Shown: positions 37,278 through 48,678 of the stretch, one piece after another
How positions within the stretch are numbered: position 1 is the stretch's first letter
Layout of the letters: every line of letters begins with the position of its first letter
NCBI GenBank assembly: GCA_025363435.1
Contig: JANYDY010000108.1
Location: 1-64,000 of the forward strand
DNA length: 64,000 nt
Source: Betaproteobacteria bacterium
Lineage (GTDB): Bacteria; Pseudomonadota; Gammaproteobacteria; Burkholderiales; SG8-41
Direction of reading: 5' to 3'
Position numbers and translations under genes: made by a program
The notes under the pieces: generated by a model
Told to the model about the DNA's origin: nothing
Databases searched by the model: none
Seen by the model: the letters and a program-made list of their open reading frames with translations, nothing else

Positions 37278-39194
37278 ATGATCAATGTAAAGCTTCCGGA
37301 CGGCTCGCTGCGTCCGTTTGAAAAACCGGTGTCCGTTGCGGAAGTCGCGGCCTCGATCGGCTCGGGGCTGGCCAAGGCGGCGCTCGCCGGGCGCGTCAAC
37401 GGCAAGCTGGTGGATATCTCGCACGTGATCGATGCCGATAGCGAGCTTGCCATCATCACCGAAAAAGACGCGGATGGTCTCGACCTGATCAGGCATTCCA
37501 CTGCGCATTTGCTGGCCTATGCGGTGAAAGAACTGTTTCCGGACGCGCAGGTCACGATCGGCCCGGTGATCGAAAACGGTTTCTACTACGATTTTTCGTA
37601 CAAGCGCCCGTTTACGCCGGAAGATCTGCAGGCGATCGAGAAGCGCATGAGCGAGCTGGCGAAGAAAAATATCCCGGTCTCGCGCGAAGCGTGGCCGCGC
37701 GACAAGGCGGTGGAATTTTTCAAATCGATCGGTGAACACTATAAGGCCGAAATCATCGCGTCGATTCCGGCCGATCAGGAAGTATCGCTGTATCGCGAAG
37801 GCGATTTCATCGATCTCTGTCGCGGACCACACGTCCCATCCACCGGTAAGCTCAAAGCCTTCAAGCTGATGAAGCTCGCCGGTGCTTATTGGCGCGGTGA
37901 TTCGAAAAATGAAATGCTGCAGCGGATTTACGGCACCGCATGGGCGAAAAAAGAGGAACTCGACGCCTATTTGCATATGCTGGAAGAAGCCGAGAAGCGC
38001 GATCACCGGAGGCTCGCCAAGCAGCTTGATCTCTTCCATATGCAGGAAGAAGCGCCGGGGCTGGTGTTCTGGCATCCGCACGGCTGGACGATATGGCAGC
38101 AGGTCGAGCAGTACATGCGGCGTATCTATCAGGACTACGGCTACAAGGAAGTGCGCTGCCCGCAGATTCTCGACCGCTCGCTGTGGGAGAAATCCGGCCA
38201 CTGGGAAAATTACAAAGAGAACATGTTCACTACGGCGAGTGAAAATCGTGATTACGCGATCAAGCCGATGAACTGCCCCGGCCACGTGCAGATTTATAAC
38301 TCGGGATTGCACAGTTACCGCGACCTGCCGCTGCGTTACGGCGAATTCGGCGCCTGCCATCGCAACGAGCCGTCGGGCGCATTGCATGGCATCATGCGCG
38401 TGCGCGGGTTTACGCAGGACGACGGCCATATTTTTTGCACGCCGGCGCAGATCCAGCCCGAGGTGTCGAATTTCATCGACCTCTTGATCGGGGTTTATCG
38501 CGATTTCGGCTTCAACGACATTATTTACAAGTTGTCGACGCGGCCGCCGAAACGCGTCGGCGACGATGCAACCTGGGATGTGGCGGAAAAAGCACTCGCC
38601 GACGCCCTGAACGCGAAAGGCGTGGCGTGGGAGACGATGCCGGGTGAGGGCGCTTTTTACGGTCCGAAGATCGAATTTTCGTTAAAAGACTCGATCGGCC
38701 GCGTCTGGCAGTGCGGCACCATACAGGTTGATTTCTCGATGCCCGGGCGCCTTGGTGCCGAATACGTCGACGAGGACAATACCCGCAAGACTCCGGTCAT
38801 GCTGCACCGGGCCATCGTCGGCTCGATGGAGCGGTTTATCGGAATTTTGATCGAAAATTTCGCCGGTGCCATGCCGGTTTGGCTGGCGCCGGTGCAGGTT
38901 GTAGTCATAAATATTACGGCCAACCAGGCGGCCTATGCGGAAGGGGTGCTGCAGCAATTGCGCCTGGCCGGCTTGCGCGCCGAGGGTGACTTGAGAAATG
39001 AGAAAATAACCTATAAAATTCGGGAACATAGTCTGCAAAAGCTGCCCTACCAGATTATTCTGGGTGACAAGGAAATGGCGGCGCAGACAGTTGCCGTGCG
39101 AACCCGCAAAGGCGAAGACCTCGGGCAAATGTCTGTTCAGGTCTTCATTGAGCGCCTTCAAAATGAGGTGCAAAATTTCGGGCGCGCGGCATAA
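37278..39194 (+). CDS. thrS: Threonyl-tRNA synthetase
   Basis: Charges tRNA-Thr and edits mischarged serine. The 638 residues contain an N-terminal TGS domain (1-61) and the editing domain with [18 protein letters not shown] (about 73-90). The class II core has the zinc-binding cysteine in [10 protein letters not shown], motif 2 ([17 protein letters not shown]) and motif 3 ([17 protein letters not shown]). The C-terminal anticodon-binding domain starts near [15 protein letters not shown]. It heads the thrS-infC-rpmI-rplT-pheST-ihfA block. No ACC-repeat or tRNA-like operator is obvious, but a terminator-like hairpin lies directly upstream. Confidence 0.98.
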   Translation: MINVKLPDGSLRPFEKPVSVAEVAASIGSGLAKAALAGRVNGKLVDISHVIDADSELAIITEKDADGLDLIRHSTAHLLAYAVKELFPDAQVTIGPVIENGFYYDFSYKRPFTPEDLQAIEKRMSELAKKNIPVSREAWPRDKAVEFFKSIGEHYKAEIIASIPADQEVSLYREGDFIDLCRGPHVPSTGKLKAFKLMKLAGAYWRGDSKNEMLQRIYGTAWAKKEELDAYLHMLEEAEKRDHRRLAKQLDLFHMQEEAPGLVFWHPHGWTIWQQVEQYMRRIYQDYGYKEVRCPQILDRSLWEKSGHWENYKENMFTTASENRDYAIKPMNCPGHVQIYNSGLHSYRDLPLRYGEFGACHRNEPSGALHGIMRVRGFTQDDGHIFCTPAQIQPEVSNFIDLLIGVYRDFGFNDIIYKLSTRPPKRVGDDATWDVAEKALADALNAKGVAWETMPGEGAFYGPKIEFSLKDSIGRVWQCGTIQVDFSMPGRLGAEYVDEDNTRKTPVMLHRAIVGSMERFIGILIENFAGAMPVWLAPVQVVVINITANQAAYAEGVLQQLRLAGLRAEGDLRNEKITYKIREHSLQKLPYQIILGDKEMAAQTVAVRTRKGEDLGQMSVQVFIERLQNEVQNFGRAA

Positions 39195-39219
39195 CTTTTT
39201 GATATAGCGAGGTTTTTGT

Positions 39220-39852
<633 letters not shown>

Positions 39853-39951
39853 CTGAATTATCAGTAGCAGCAATACCCAGAAGTAGTTGTCCGGGTTCCC
39901 GAAGTCTTCCCGATGGGAAGCACCCGGCGCTATGTTAAAAACGGAGCATTT

Positions 39952-40149
39952 ATGCCCAAGATGAAGACCAAGAGTGGCGCCAAAAAGCGCTTCAGAGTGA
40001 CCGGAAGTGGCCGCGTTAAACGTGGTGCCGCGTTCCGCCGGCACATCCTGACCAAGAAGACGACCAAGCGTAAGCGCCAGTTGCGCAGCGCGACCAGTGT
40101 GCACGAGAGCAACACGAATTCCGTGCACGCCATGCTGCCCTACGCTTAA
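39952..40149 (+). CDS. rpmI: 50S ribosomal protein L35
   Basis: A 65-residue basic protein of the large ribosomal subunit. [20 protein letters not shown] is the canonical L35 N-terminus, and the length is exact. The ATG at 39952 follows CGGAG. It lies 99 bases after infC and 11 bases before rplT. In E. coli, L20 represses this mRNA from a site upstream of rpmI; the 39853-39951 gap could hold a comparable structure, though I cannot show it by eye. Confidence 0.97.
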   Translation: MPKMKTKSGAKKRFRVTGSGRVKRGAAFRRHILTKKTTKRKRQLRSATSVHESNTNSVHAMLPYA

Positions 40150-40160
40150 GGAGCGCGAAA

Positions 40161-40520
40161 ATGCCAAGAGTCAAACGTGGAGTTACCGCGCGCGCCAGCC
40201 ACAAGAAGGTCATCGCGCGCGCCAAGGGTTTTCGCGGCCGCCGCAATAACGTATTCCGGATTGCCAATGAAGCGGTGATGCGCGCCGGGCAATATGCCTA
40301 TCGCGACCGTCGCAACAAAAAACGTGATTTCCGCAGCCTGTGGATTGCGCGTATCAATGCTGCCGTGCGTGAGCATGGCATGTCGTACAGTGTGTTCATG
40401 AACGGCCTCAAGAAAGCCGAGATCCTGGTGGATCGCAAAGTGCTTGCGGACATCGCGGTAATGGACAAACCGGCGTTTTCGAAGTTCGTCGAGAAAGCGA
40501 AAGCCAGCCTCGGCGCCTGA
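40161..40520 (+). CDS. rplT: 50S ribosomal protein L20
   Basis: A 119-residue RNA-binding ribosomal protein needed early in 50S assembly. [40 protein letters not shown] and the C-terminal [19 protein letters not shown] are standard for L20. AAGGAGCG precedes the ATG. A strong terminator follows the stop and separates it from pheS. Confidence 0.98.
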   Translation: MPRVKRGVTARASHKKVIARAKGFRGRRNNVFRIANEAVMRAGQYAYRDRRNKKRDFRSLWIARINAAVREHGMSYSVFMNGLKKAEILVDRKVLADIAVMDKPAFSKFVEKAKASLGA

Positions 40521-40534
40521 ACGAAACTGCCGGC

Positions 40535-41571
<1,037 letters not shown>

Positions 41572-41624
41572 TTGCGTTGCGATGACTTGATGTCGAACCG
41601 TCCGCTGCGATTGCAAACAAGTTC

Positions 41625-43979
41625 ATGAAATTTTCAGAAAACTGGCTACGCACTATTGTCGATCCGCCGCTGACGAGCGCTGCGCTTGCCGACGTGTTGA
41701 TGATGTGCGGACTCGATGTCGAAGCGGTGGAATCTGCAGCGCCTGCATTCGAGCGCGTGATTGCCGGTGAAATCACTGGAATCTCCAAACACCCTTCGGC
41801 CGATCGCTTGCAGGTGTGCCAGGTAAACAACGGACGTGAAACGGTCACCGTAGTTTGCGGTGCGCCCAACGTCGCGGTCGGCATGCGGGTTGCGCTGGCC
41901 GAAGTCGGCGCGAAGCTGCCGGGCATGGAAATCAAGCAGGCGAAAGTTCGCGGCGTCGAATCGAGCGGCATGTTGTGTTCGGCCAAGGAACTTGGCATTG
42001 CCGATGACGCGGCAGGCTTAATAGCGTTACCGGCCGATGCTCCGTTAGGCGAAAACATCCGCAAGATTCTTGAACTTGACGATCAGTTGATCACCATCAA
42101 GCCGACGCCGAATCGCGGCGATTGTTTGAGCATGCTCGGCATCGCGCGCGAAGTTGCTGCAATGACCGGCTGTGCCATGAGGCCGTTGCCGGCCGCCGCT
42201 GTAGCCGAAAAAATTAACGAGCGCATTGAAATTGCGCTTGAAGCCGGTGACGCCTGCCCGCGTTACACCGCGCGTATCGTGCGTGGTGTTAACGCGCTGG
42301 CGAAAAGCCCGCGCTGGTTGGTGGAGCGCCTGGAACGCAGCGGCCTGCGCAGCATCAGCGCCGTCGTCGATGTCACCAATTACGTCATGCTCGAACTCGG
42401 GCAGCCGTTGCACGCGTTTGATTGCGCGCAGGTCGACGGCGGCATCCGCGTGCGGATGGCGAACCCGGGCGAGAGGCTCAAGGTACTCAACGGGCAGGAA
42501 TTGACGCTGGATCCGTCCTGTTTGGTGATCGCCGATCAGAAAAAGGCGCTGGCGCTGGCCGGCATCATGGGCGGGGCCGCCAGCGGAGTTACTGACACCA
42601 CACGCGACGTGCTGCTTGAAAGCGCGTTCTTTGCACCGGCAGCGATCGCCGGCAAAGCCCGCGCGCTGGGATTCGCTTCTGACTCTTCGTACCGTTTCGA
42701 GCGCGGCGTTGATTTTGCCGCGACGGTGAAGGCACTGGATCGTGCGGCGCAATTAATACTCGAAATGTGCGGCGGTCAGACCGGGCCAGTGGCCGAAGCG
42801 TGCACGACGCTGCCGCTGCGATCGCAAGTTCGTTTGCGCCGCGCGCGCGCCGAGCATGTGCTGGGCATTGCCTTGAGCGGGCCGGACATCGCGGAAATAT
42901 TCCGCCGCCTCGGTTATGTGTTCGAGCAGCGCAGTGACGAATTTCTGGTCACGCCGCCCGCGTATCGCTTTGACCTTGCGATTGAAGAAGATTTGATCGA
43001 GGAGGTGGCGCGGGTGCGCGGTTACGACCGTATTCCGGAAGGGAAGCCGCGCGGCCCCGCTGTTATCCTGCCGGCGCTTGAAACGCGCTTGAGCGACCGA
43101 CTGTTGCGCGCCCGTCTGGTCACGCGTGATTACCAGGAAATCGTCAGCTACAGCTTTGTCGATAAAAGCTGGGAAGCGGATTTTTGCGGTAACGAGTCAC
43201 CGGTCATGCTGGCCAATCCGATCGCCGCACACATGAGCGCGATGCGCTCAAGCCTGTTCGGTAGCCTCGTTGATTGCCTGAAACTGAATTTGAGTCGCCA
43301 GCAGGAGCGGGTGCGCTTGTTCGAAATCGGCTGTTGTTACGAGCGCGCGGCCGCAGGGTATACCCAACGGCGGATGATAGGCGGGCTCGCCTACGGCGGT
43401 GCGGTTGGCGAACAATGGGGGGCGGCAAAGCGGCGTGTCGATTTTTACGATGTGAAATCCGATTTGGAAGCGCTGCTGGGCGGGCGCAATGCTCGTTTCG
43501 AGCCGGTTCAACGGCTGTCTTTGCATCCCGGACGGGCGGCTGGAATTCACGTAGACGGCCGCTTTTGCGGCGTCCTTGGGCAGCTTCATCCGGCCTTGCA
43601 GCAGAAGTATGATATACCTTACGAAACAATATGTTTTGAGATAAACCTCGACTCTTTATCGAATTCATCGTTGCTGCAATTCCAGGAGTTTTCGCGGCAG
43701 CCTGTAGTGCGCCGTGATATTGCGGTGGAGGTTGCTGAGGCAGCCTCGGCCGAAGCCATGATGGCGACGATGAAAAAGGCTGCCACCGGCCTCGTTTGTG
43801 ATCTCGCGCCGTTTGACGTCTATCGCGGCAAAGGCATTGATTCAGATAAAAAAAGTGTTGCGTTTCGCGTGCTATTGCAAGATACTTCCAAAACGCTGAC
43901 AGACGCCGAAGTTGAAGCGGAGATGGGGCGACTGATTCATGCGTTACAAGAAGAGTTTCAGGCAAGACTCCGTAAATAA
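41625..43979 (+). CDS. pheT: Phenylalanyl-tRNA synthetase beta subunit
   Basis: The 784-residue editing and tRNA-binding subunit. It contains an EMAP-like OB domain (about 40-150, HPSADRLQVCQVNNG), the B3/B4 editing region (about 210-370, SISAVVDVTNYVMLELGQPL), B5 (from about residue 400) and the catalytic-like core. A C-terminal FDX-ACB anticodon-binding domain follows (FSRQPVVRRDIAVEVAEAAS). All regions are intact. It starts 53 bases after pheS, and the ihfA ATG follows its stop by 9 bases, so the pheST-ihfA operon layout is conserved. Confidence 0.97.
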   Translation: MKFSENWLRTIVDPPLTSAALADVLMMCGLDVEAVESAAPAFERVIAGEITGISKHPSADRLQVCQVNNGRETVTVVCGAPNVAVGMRVALAEVGAKLPGMEIKQAKVRGVESSGMLCSAKELGIADDAAGLIALPADAPLGENIRKILELDDQLITIKPTPNRGDCLSMLGIAREVAAMTGCAMRPLPAAAVAEKINERIEIALEAGDACPRYTARIVRGVNALAKSPRWLVERLERSGLRSISAVVDVTNYVMLELGQPLHAFDCAQVDGGIRVRMANPGERLKVLNGQELTLDPSCLVIADQKKALALAGIMGGAASGVTDTTRDVLLESAFFAPAAIAGKARALGFASDSSYRFERGVDFAATVKALDRAAQLILEMCGGQTGPVAEACTTLPLRSQVRLRRARAEHVLGIALSGPDIAEIFRRLGYVFEQRSDEFLVTPPAYRFDLAIEEDLIEEVARVRGYDRIPEGKPRGPAVILPALETRLSDRLLRARLVTRDYQEIVSYSFVDKSWEADFCGNESPVMLANPIAAHMSAMRSSLFGSLVDCLKLNLSRQQERVRLFEIGCCYERAAAGYTQRRMIGGLAYGGAVGEQWGAAKRRVDFYDVKSDLEALLGGRNARFEPVQRLSLHPGRAAGIHVDGRFCGVLGQLHPALQQKYDIPYETICFEINLDSLSNSSLLQFQEFSRQPVVRRDIAVEVAEAASAEAMMATMKKAATGLVCDLAPFDVYRGKGIDSDKKSVAFRVLLQDTSKTLTDAEVEAEMGRLIHALQEEFQARLRK

Positions 43980-43988
43980 GGGGAAAAC

Positions 43989-44303
43989 ATGACTTTGACC
44001 AAGGCCGAGCTGGCGGATTTGCTATTCGAAAAAGTTGGTTTGAATAAGCGCGAGGCCAAAGACATGGTGGAGTCGTTTTTTGAGGAAGTTCGCATCGCGC
44101 TTGAAAACGCGGAAGGCGTAAAGCTTTCAGGCTTCGGAAATTTTCAGTTGCGCGATAAACCGCAACGGCCCGGTCGTAATCCAAAAACCGGCGAAGAGAT
44201 TCCGATCACAGCGCGGCGTGTGGTGACGTTTCATGCTTCCCAGAAACTGAAAGCCATGGTCGAGAAACACTATAATAATAATGGAAACAAACCACAGTCC
44301 TAA
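43989..44303 (+). CDS. ihfA: Integration host factor alpha subunit
   Basis: A DNA-bending nucleoid protein that pairs with IhfB. The 104 residues show [40 protein letters not shown] (the beta-arm with the intercalating proline) and a short C-terminal helix. A GGGGAAAAC ribosome site precedes the ATG. It overlaps the MerR-type gene by 23 bases, so translation of that regulator is likely coupled. Confidence 0.97.
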   Translation: MTLTKAELADLLFEKVGLNKREAKDMVESFFEEVRIALENAEGVKLSGFGNFQLRDKPQRPGRNPKTGEEIPITARRVVTFHASQKLKAMVEKHYNNNGNKPQS

Positions 44304-44658
44304 GGACGCGCTTCCGCCGATACCTGCGAAGCGATACTTCACAATCGGCGAAGTGAGTGAGTTGTGCGGCGTGAAGCCGCACGTCTTGCGCTATTGGGAG
44401 CAGGAATTTACCCAGTTGAAGCCGGTGAAGCGGCGCGGCAACCGGCGCTATTACCAGCATCACGAAGTGCTCCTGATCAGGCGCATACGCGATCTACTTT
44501 ACGATCAGGGCTTTACTATCAGCGGTGCACGCAACCGCCTCGACGAAATTGTTACCGAACCCGTCAAGGCAGCGCGTGCGGCACCCATCGCGGTCAATTC
44601 GAATTTGGCCGCGCTACGCAGCGAAATCAAAGGCGTCATCGACTTCCTGCGCCGTTAG
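44281..44658 (+). CDS. MerR-family transcriptional regulator
   Basis: A 125-residue protein with an N-terminal MerR winged helix: [20 protein letters not shown] then [20 protein letters not shown] (about 19-58). A short coiled-coil dimerisation region ([12 protein letters not shown]) follows. No effector-binding domain or metal cysteines are present. A MerR gene directly after ihfA is a conserved arrangement in proteobacteria; its targets are not established. The ATG lies inside ihfA in another frame. Confidence 0.9.
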   Translation: METNHSPKDALPPIPAKRYFTIGEVSELCGVKPHVLRYWEQEFTQLKPVKRRGNRRYYQHHEVLLIRRIRDLLYDQGFTISGARNRLDEIVTEPVKAARAAPIAVNSNLAALRSEIKGVIDFLRR

Positions 44659-44695
44659 GCGGATGTGCGGTGATTCGCGGGGCAGACGGCTGTTC

Positions 44696-44704
44696 TGCTA
44701 TACT
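44696..44704 (+). promoter_or_regulatory. Extended -10 promoter of tRNA-Pro
   Basis: TGCTATACT is an extended -10 element (TGn plus TATACT) ending 8 bases before the tRNA-Pro start. No clear -35 is seen, which is acceptable for extended -10 promoters. Confidence 0.55.
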
Positions 44705-44712
44705 TTTCAGTT

Positions 44713-44790
<78 letters not shown>

Positions 44791-44888
44791 CCTCTTTTTC
44801 GTCTCCCGCTTCTGCGGAATCCGCATGTTCTCGACGCGCACCGATGGTTTTACCGGAAGTGCCGCGGCAAACCTGAATAACATTCATC

Positions 44889-46622
44889 GTGGATAGACGA
44901 GAGTTCCTGCACATTTTGTCGATGGCCGCCGCTGCCGGATTGCCTGTCGCGCAATCCGCACGTGCGGCACAGGCCGCCGCCACCGCGATGTACGACGTGC
45001 CGCGTTTCGGCAACGTTCACCTGCTGCATTTCACCGATTGCCATGCGCAGTTGCTGCCGGTATGGTTTCGCGAGCCATCTGCCAACCTTGGCGCCGGCCG
45101 CTCGCGTGGACGTCTGCCGCATCTAGTCGGCGCGGCACTGCTCAAGCAATCGGGCATTGCGCCCGGCAGTGTCGGGGCCTATGCCTTTACCCATCTTGAT
45201 TTTGTACGCGCCGCACGGATTTACGGCAAGGTCGGCGGTTTCGCGCATCTGGCGACGCTAATCAAACAATTGAAGGCGACGCGCCCCGGCGCGTTATTAC
45301 TCGACGGCGGCGACACCTGGCAGGGTTCCGCGACCGCCTTGTGGACGCGCGGTCAGGACATGGTGGACGCGTGCAAACTGCTTGGCGTCGATATCATGAC
45401 CGGCCACTGGGACTTTACGCTCGGCGCTGAACGCGTGCAGGAGATCATCCGGCGCGATTTCAAGGGGCGCGTTGAATTCATTGCGCAGAATATTCGCACC
45501 GCCGATTTTGGCGATGAAGTGTTTCCGCCGTTCGTGATGCGTTCAATGAACGGAATCCCGGTTGCCGTCATCGGCCAAGCCTACCCGTACACACCGATAG
45601 CAAACCCGCGCTACTTTGTCGCCGACTGGAATTTCGGCATTCAGGAAGAGTCGCTGCAGCGGGTGATCGAGGTGGTGCGCGCAAAAGGCGCGCAAGCAGT
45701 TGTGCTGTTGTCGCACAACGGCATGGATATTGATCTCAAGCTGGCATCACGCGTGCGCGGCATCGATGCAATACTCGGCGGGCATACGCACGACGGCGTG
45801 GCGCAACCGGTCATCGTTGGCAATGCCGGCGGCAAAACGCTGGTGACCAATGCAGGGTCGAACGGAAAATTCCTCGGCGTGCTGGACCTGCGCGTGACAG
45901 CAGGGCGTGTCGACGGGTTTCAATATAAATTATTGCCGGTATTTGCCAATCTGCTGCCGGCAGACGCGGAGATGCAAGCGCTGATCGAGCGTGCGCGCGC
46001 GCCGTTTCTGGAAAAACTGGCGACGCCGCTGGCGGTGACCGAGGGTTTGCTTTACCGGCGCGGCAATTTCAACGGCACTTTCGATCAACTGATACTCGAT
46101 GGGCTGATGGTGACCAAAGACGCCGAGATCGCGTTTTCGCCGGGCTTTCGCTGGGGCACCAGTCTGCTGCCAGGGGAAACCATTCGCATGGAGCATCTGA
46201 TGGATCAGACCGCGATTACCTACCCGCATACGACATTGACTGAAATGTCGGGAGAGGCGATCAAGAACGTGCTCGAAGACGTCTGCGACAACCTGTTCAA
46301 TCCGGATCCGTATTACCAGCAGGGCGGCGACATGGTGCGTGTTGGCGGACTGCAATACAGTTGCGACCCGGGCGCAAAAATGGGGCACCGGATCGGCGAT
46401 ATGCGGCTGCATGGCAAATTGCTCGCTGCCGGCAAAACCTACAAAGTCGCCGGTTGGGGGGCGGTGTCGGAAGAGTCGCGTGACCGTGGCGGCGAGCCGA
46501 TATGGGATCTGATGTCGCGCTATTTGCGCGAGAAGAAAAGCGTGCCGCCCCTGCGCGTGAACCAGCCGAAACTCAAAGGGGCGGGCGCCGATCCGGGGAT
46601 CGATCCGGCAACGCTGCATTGA
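44889..46622 (+). CDS. soxB: Thiosulfohydrolase SoxB
   Basis: A dimanganese enzyme of the periplasmic Sox system that hydrolyses sulfate from the thiosulfonate bound to SoxYZ. The 577 residues begin with a Tat signal (MDRREFLHILSMAAAAGLPV). They carry the 5'-nucleotidase-fold metal motifs TDCHAQL (about residue 48), LLDGGDTWQGSAT, GHWDFTLG, LSHNGMDID and LGGHTHDG. The nucleotidase C-terminal domain follows and the length fits SoxB. The start is GTG with a weak ribosome site. No soxAXYZCD genes are in the window, so partners must lie elsewhere. It sits just after tRNA-Pro. Confidence 0.94.
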   Translation: MDRREFLHILSMAAAAGLPVAQSARAAQAAATAMYDVPRFGNVHLLHFTDCHAQLLPVWFREPSANLGAGRSRGRLPHLVGAALLKQSGIAPGSVGAYAFTHLDFVRAARIYGKVGGFAHLATLIKQLKATRPGALLLDGGDTWQGSATALWTRGQDMVDACKLLGVDIMTGHWDFTLGAERVQEIIRRDFKGRVEFIAQNIRTADFGDEVFPPFVMRSMNGIPVAVIGQAYPYTPIANPRYFVADWNFGIQEESLQRVIEVVRAKGAQAVVLLSHNGMDIDLKLASRVRGIDAILGGHTHDGVAQPVIVGNAGGKTLVTNAGSNGKFLGVLDLRVTAGRVDGFQYKLLPVFANLLPADAEMQALIERARAPFLEKLATPLAVTEGLLYRRGNFNGTFDQLILDGLMVTKDAEIAFSPGFRWGTSLLPGETIRMEHLMDQTAITYPHTTLTEMSGEAIKNVLEDVCDNLFNPDPYYQQGGDMVRVGGLQYSCDPGAKMGHRIGDMRLHGKLLAAGKTYKVAGWGAVSEESRDRGGEPIWDLMSRYLREKKSVPPLRVNQPKLKGAGADPGIDPATLH

Positions 46623-46664
46623 CGCAAATTGCGCTAAGATATGCGCAACGCACCAAGGAATATC

Positions 46665-47180
46665 ATGAAAATAATCGGCCAGACCTTGTTTACTCTGCTT
46701 CTGCTGGGCGCTGTCGCAGCGCAGGCGCAGTCGTTGAAAATCGGTTTTATCGACGGCAATCGCATTGAAGCCCAATCCGATCAGACCAAACGCGCCATTG
46801 AACAGATCAAGAAGGAATTTGCACCGCGTGAGCAGCAGCTTTCGACGCTGCAAAAGCAGGGGACTGAGTTGAAGACGGAACTCGAGCGCGACGGTGAAAA
46901 AATGAAACCGGCCGACCGGCAGGCCAAGGAAAAACGCCTGGCTGCGCTATCGCAGCAATTCGAACAAACACAGCGCAGCTACGCCGAAGACATGGAGTTT
47001 CGCCAGCGCGAGGCGCGCGCCCGGCTGGTGGGTGAAATCAACGCGGTGATCAAGGCGATTGCGGAAACGGAAAAATTCGATTTGATTGTTCAGCAGGCGA
47101 TATTCATCAGTAGTCAGATTGATCTGACCGATCGCGTCATCAAGGAGTTGGCCAAGCGGACCGACGCTGCGGCGCGTTGA
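46665..47180 (+). CDS. OmpH/Skp-family periplasmic chaperone
   Basis: A 171-residue protein with a signal peptide (LLLLGAVAAQAQS) and the Skp fold. The beta-strand KIGFIDGNRIEAQS is followed by long charged helices (about 40-125) that form the tentacles, then FDLIVQQAIFISSQIDLTDR, the OmpH C-terminal signature. It probably holds unfolded outer-membrane proteins. In most genomes skp sits beside bamA and lpxD; here it follows soxB and overlaps an amidase gene, so it may be a second paralogue. The ATG at 46665 follows AAGGAA. Confidence 0.88.
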   Translation: MKIIGQTLFTLLLLGAVAAQAQSLKIGFIDGNRIEAQSDQTKRAIEQIKKEFAPREQQLSTLQKQGTELKTELERDGEKMKPADRQAKEKRLAALSQQFEQTQRSYAEDMEFRQREARARLVGEINAVIKAIAETEKFDLIVQQAIFISSQIDLTDRVIKELAKRTDAAAR

Positions 47181-48013
47181 ACGTGTCTGCTTTCAAGGCT
47201 GCCTGCGTACAGCTGAATTCCGGTAGTGATCTGGCGGAGAACCTTCGCGCCATAGCGGCAAGCGTGCGCGAAGCGGCGGCGCAGGGCGCACAACTGATCA
47301 TGCTGCCGGAATACGCGGCCCTGCTGGATGGCAGCGGGCGCGTCATGCGCGACAATTCATTTGTGGAAGACGCGCATCCTGGCCTTGCAGAGTGCCGCGC
47401 GCTGGCACGTGAAACAGCGGCCTGGCTGCTGGTCGGTTCGCTCACCATCAAAATTGACGATACGCGCATGGCCAACCGCTCCTATCTACTGGCGCCGGAC
47501 GGCAGCACGGTGGCGAGTTACGACAAAATTCACATGTTCGATGTCACCCTGCCGAGCGGCAAGGCAATACGTGAATCGAGCGCATACCAGCCGGGCGGCC
47601 GGGCGGTTATTGCAGCGACACCGTGGGGTGCGCTCGGCATGTCCGTTTGTTATGACCTGCGCTTTCCGCAGTTGTTTCGTGCGCTGGCGCGCGCCGGCGC
47701 GTTGTTTCTGGCAGTGCCGTCGTCGTTTCAGCGTGAAACCGGCGTGGCGCACTGGCATGCGCTGCTGCGCGCGCGCGCCATCGAAAATCTGAGTTACGTT
47801 TTTGCGCCGGCCATGTGCGGCGAACACCAGGGCGGGCGTTCTACCTACGGACACTCGCTGATTATCGATCCGTGGGGGAAAATCATTGCCGAACTCGGTG
47901 CCGAACCGGGCATTTGTTACGCCGAGATCAATCCGGCCGAAGTGGAGCGCGTGCGCGCGATGCTACCGGCGCTGACGCACGACTGCGCATTCGAAGCGCC
48001 GTCCAAAGCGTAA
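47177..48013 (+). CDS. Nit-type carbon-nitrogen hydrolase (deaminated-glutathione amidase-like)
   Basis: A 278-residue nitrilase-superfamily amidase. The catalytic Glu-Lys-Cys are in LPEYAAL (about 43), SYDKIHMFDVTLP and MSVCYDLRFPQLF. YDLRFPQLFRALA and RARAIENLSYVFAP are typical of the Nit1/YafV-like group that repairs deaminated glutathione. The start TTG at 47177 overlaps the skp stop (TTGA); GTG 47183 is an alternative. Assignment within the superfamily is by resemblance, so the substrate is not proven. Confidence 0.88.
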   Translation: MNVSAFKAACVQLNSGSDLAENLRAIAASVREAAAQGAQLIMLPEYAALLDGSGRVMRDNSFVEDAHPGLAECRALARETAAWLLVGSLTIKIDDTRMANRSYLLAPDGSTVASYDKIHMFDVTLPSGKAIRESSAYQPGGRAVIAATPWGALGMSVCYDLRFPQLFRALARAGALFLAVPSSFQRETGVAHWHALLRARAIENLSYVFAPAMCGEHQGGRSTYGHSLIIDPWGKIIAELGAEPGICYAEINPAEVERVRAMLPALTHDCAFEAPSKA

Positions 48014-48021
48014 AGTCTGTT

Positions 48022-48474
48022 CTACTTGCTTGTCGCGAGGTGCGGAAACTGAATGCCGGACAGGGTGCCGGGCGCCACCTGTGCAGGCGCTTCGCTGTTC
48101 GGGAAATTCAGCTCGATCTTGTTGCCGACCGGATCGCGCATGAACAGTTGAAATCCGGCGTCGGGCACGTTCTGTTCGTCAAAATGCACGCCCGATTTGA
48201 GCAGGCGCTGCCGGTATTCATCAAGATCTGTCACGTCAAAGGCGACATGATCCCAACTGCTGAGTTTCTCGTTGCTGCCCGGCCACTCGTCGGCAAAGCG
48301 CACCACGACATGTATCAACGGATGGCCGCCCATATAGAGCCAGATGCCGGGGTTCGGAAAATCCGGCCGGTAGCCGACGGTCAGGCCGAGAACGCCGCCG
48401 TAAAATTTTTCGATGGCCGGGATGTCTTTCGGCCGGCAGCCGATATTCACGTGATGTATGCCTCGCAACGGCAT
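48022..48474 (-). CDS. VOC-family (glyoxalase-like) protein
   Basis: A 150-residue metal-dependent vicinal-oxygen-chelate protein with two beta-alpha-beta-beta-beta modules: GIHHVNIGCRPKDIPAIEKF (His about 7) and HVAFDVTDLDEYRQRLL, ending FMRDPVGNKIELNF with the metal-ligand Glu. The fold covers glyoxalases, dioxygenases and resistance proteins, and the substrate cannot be read from the sequence. It converges on the amidase gene with 8 bases between the ends. Confidence 0.88.
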   Translation of the reverse strand: MPLRGIHHVNIGCRPKDIPAIEKFYGGVLGLTVGYRPDFPNPGIWLYMGGHPLIHVVVRFADEWPGSNEKLSSWDHVAFDVTDLDEYRQRLLKSGVHFDEQNVPDAGFQLFMRDPVGNKIELNFPNSEAPAQVAPGTLSGIQFPHLATSK

Positions 48475-48576
48475 TGCAATTCCCCGTCAGTGCTGCAAAG
48501 ACGACACTTTGCCAGAGTTGTCGCTGACACTGCAAGCGTCGCGGTGTTCCAGCGCTTTGGGCGGAGGGTCGCGTGT

Positions 48577-48582
48577 TATAAT
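48577..48582 (+). promoter_or_regulatory. Probable -10 element for surE-pcm-nlpD
   Basis: TATAAT, a perfect -10 match, lies in the 204-base gap between the VOC gene and surE, about 97 bases before the surE ATG. Only a poor TTTGGG is available as -35 at 15-base spacing. Confidence 0.45.
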
Positions 48583-48678
48583 TTGGCGCCGTGCATGCGT
48601 CGAATTATTCATCGGGTTGCGATGATTGCCGCGGCCGAAAATTTGTAGTTTCCCGCGCTTCATTTCCGGTGCCGAACA

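Noticed and set aside
37218-38429. A 403-residue minus-strand frame opposite thrS
   Set aside because: A shadow of thrS coding sequence; no start signal or family match is visible.
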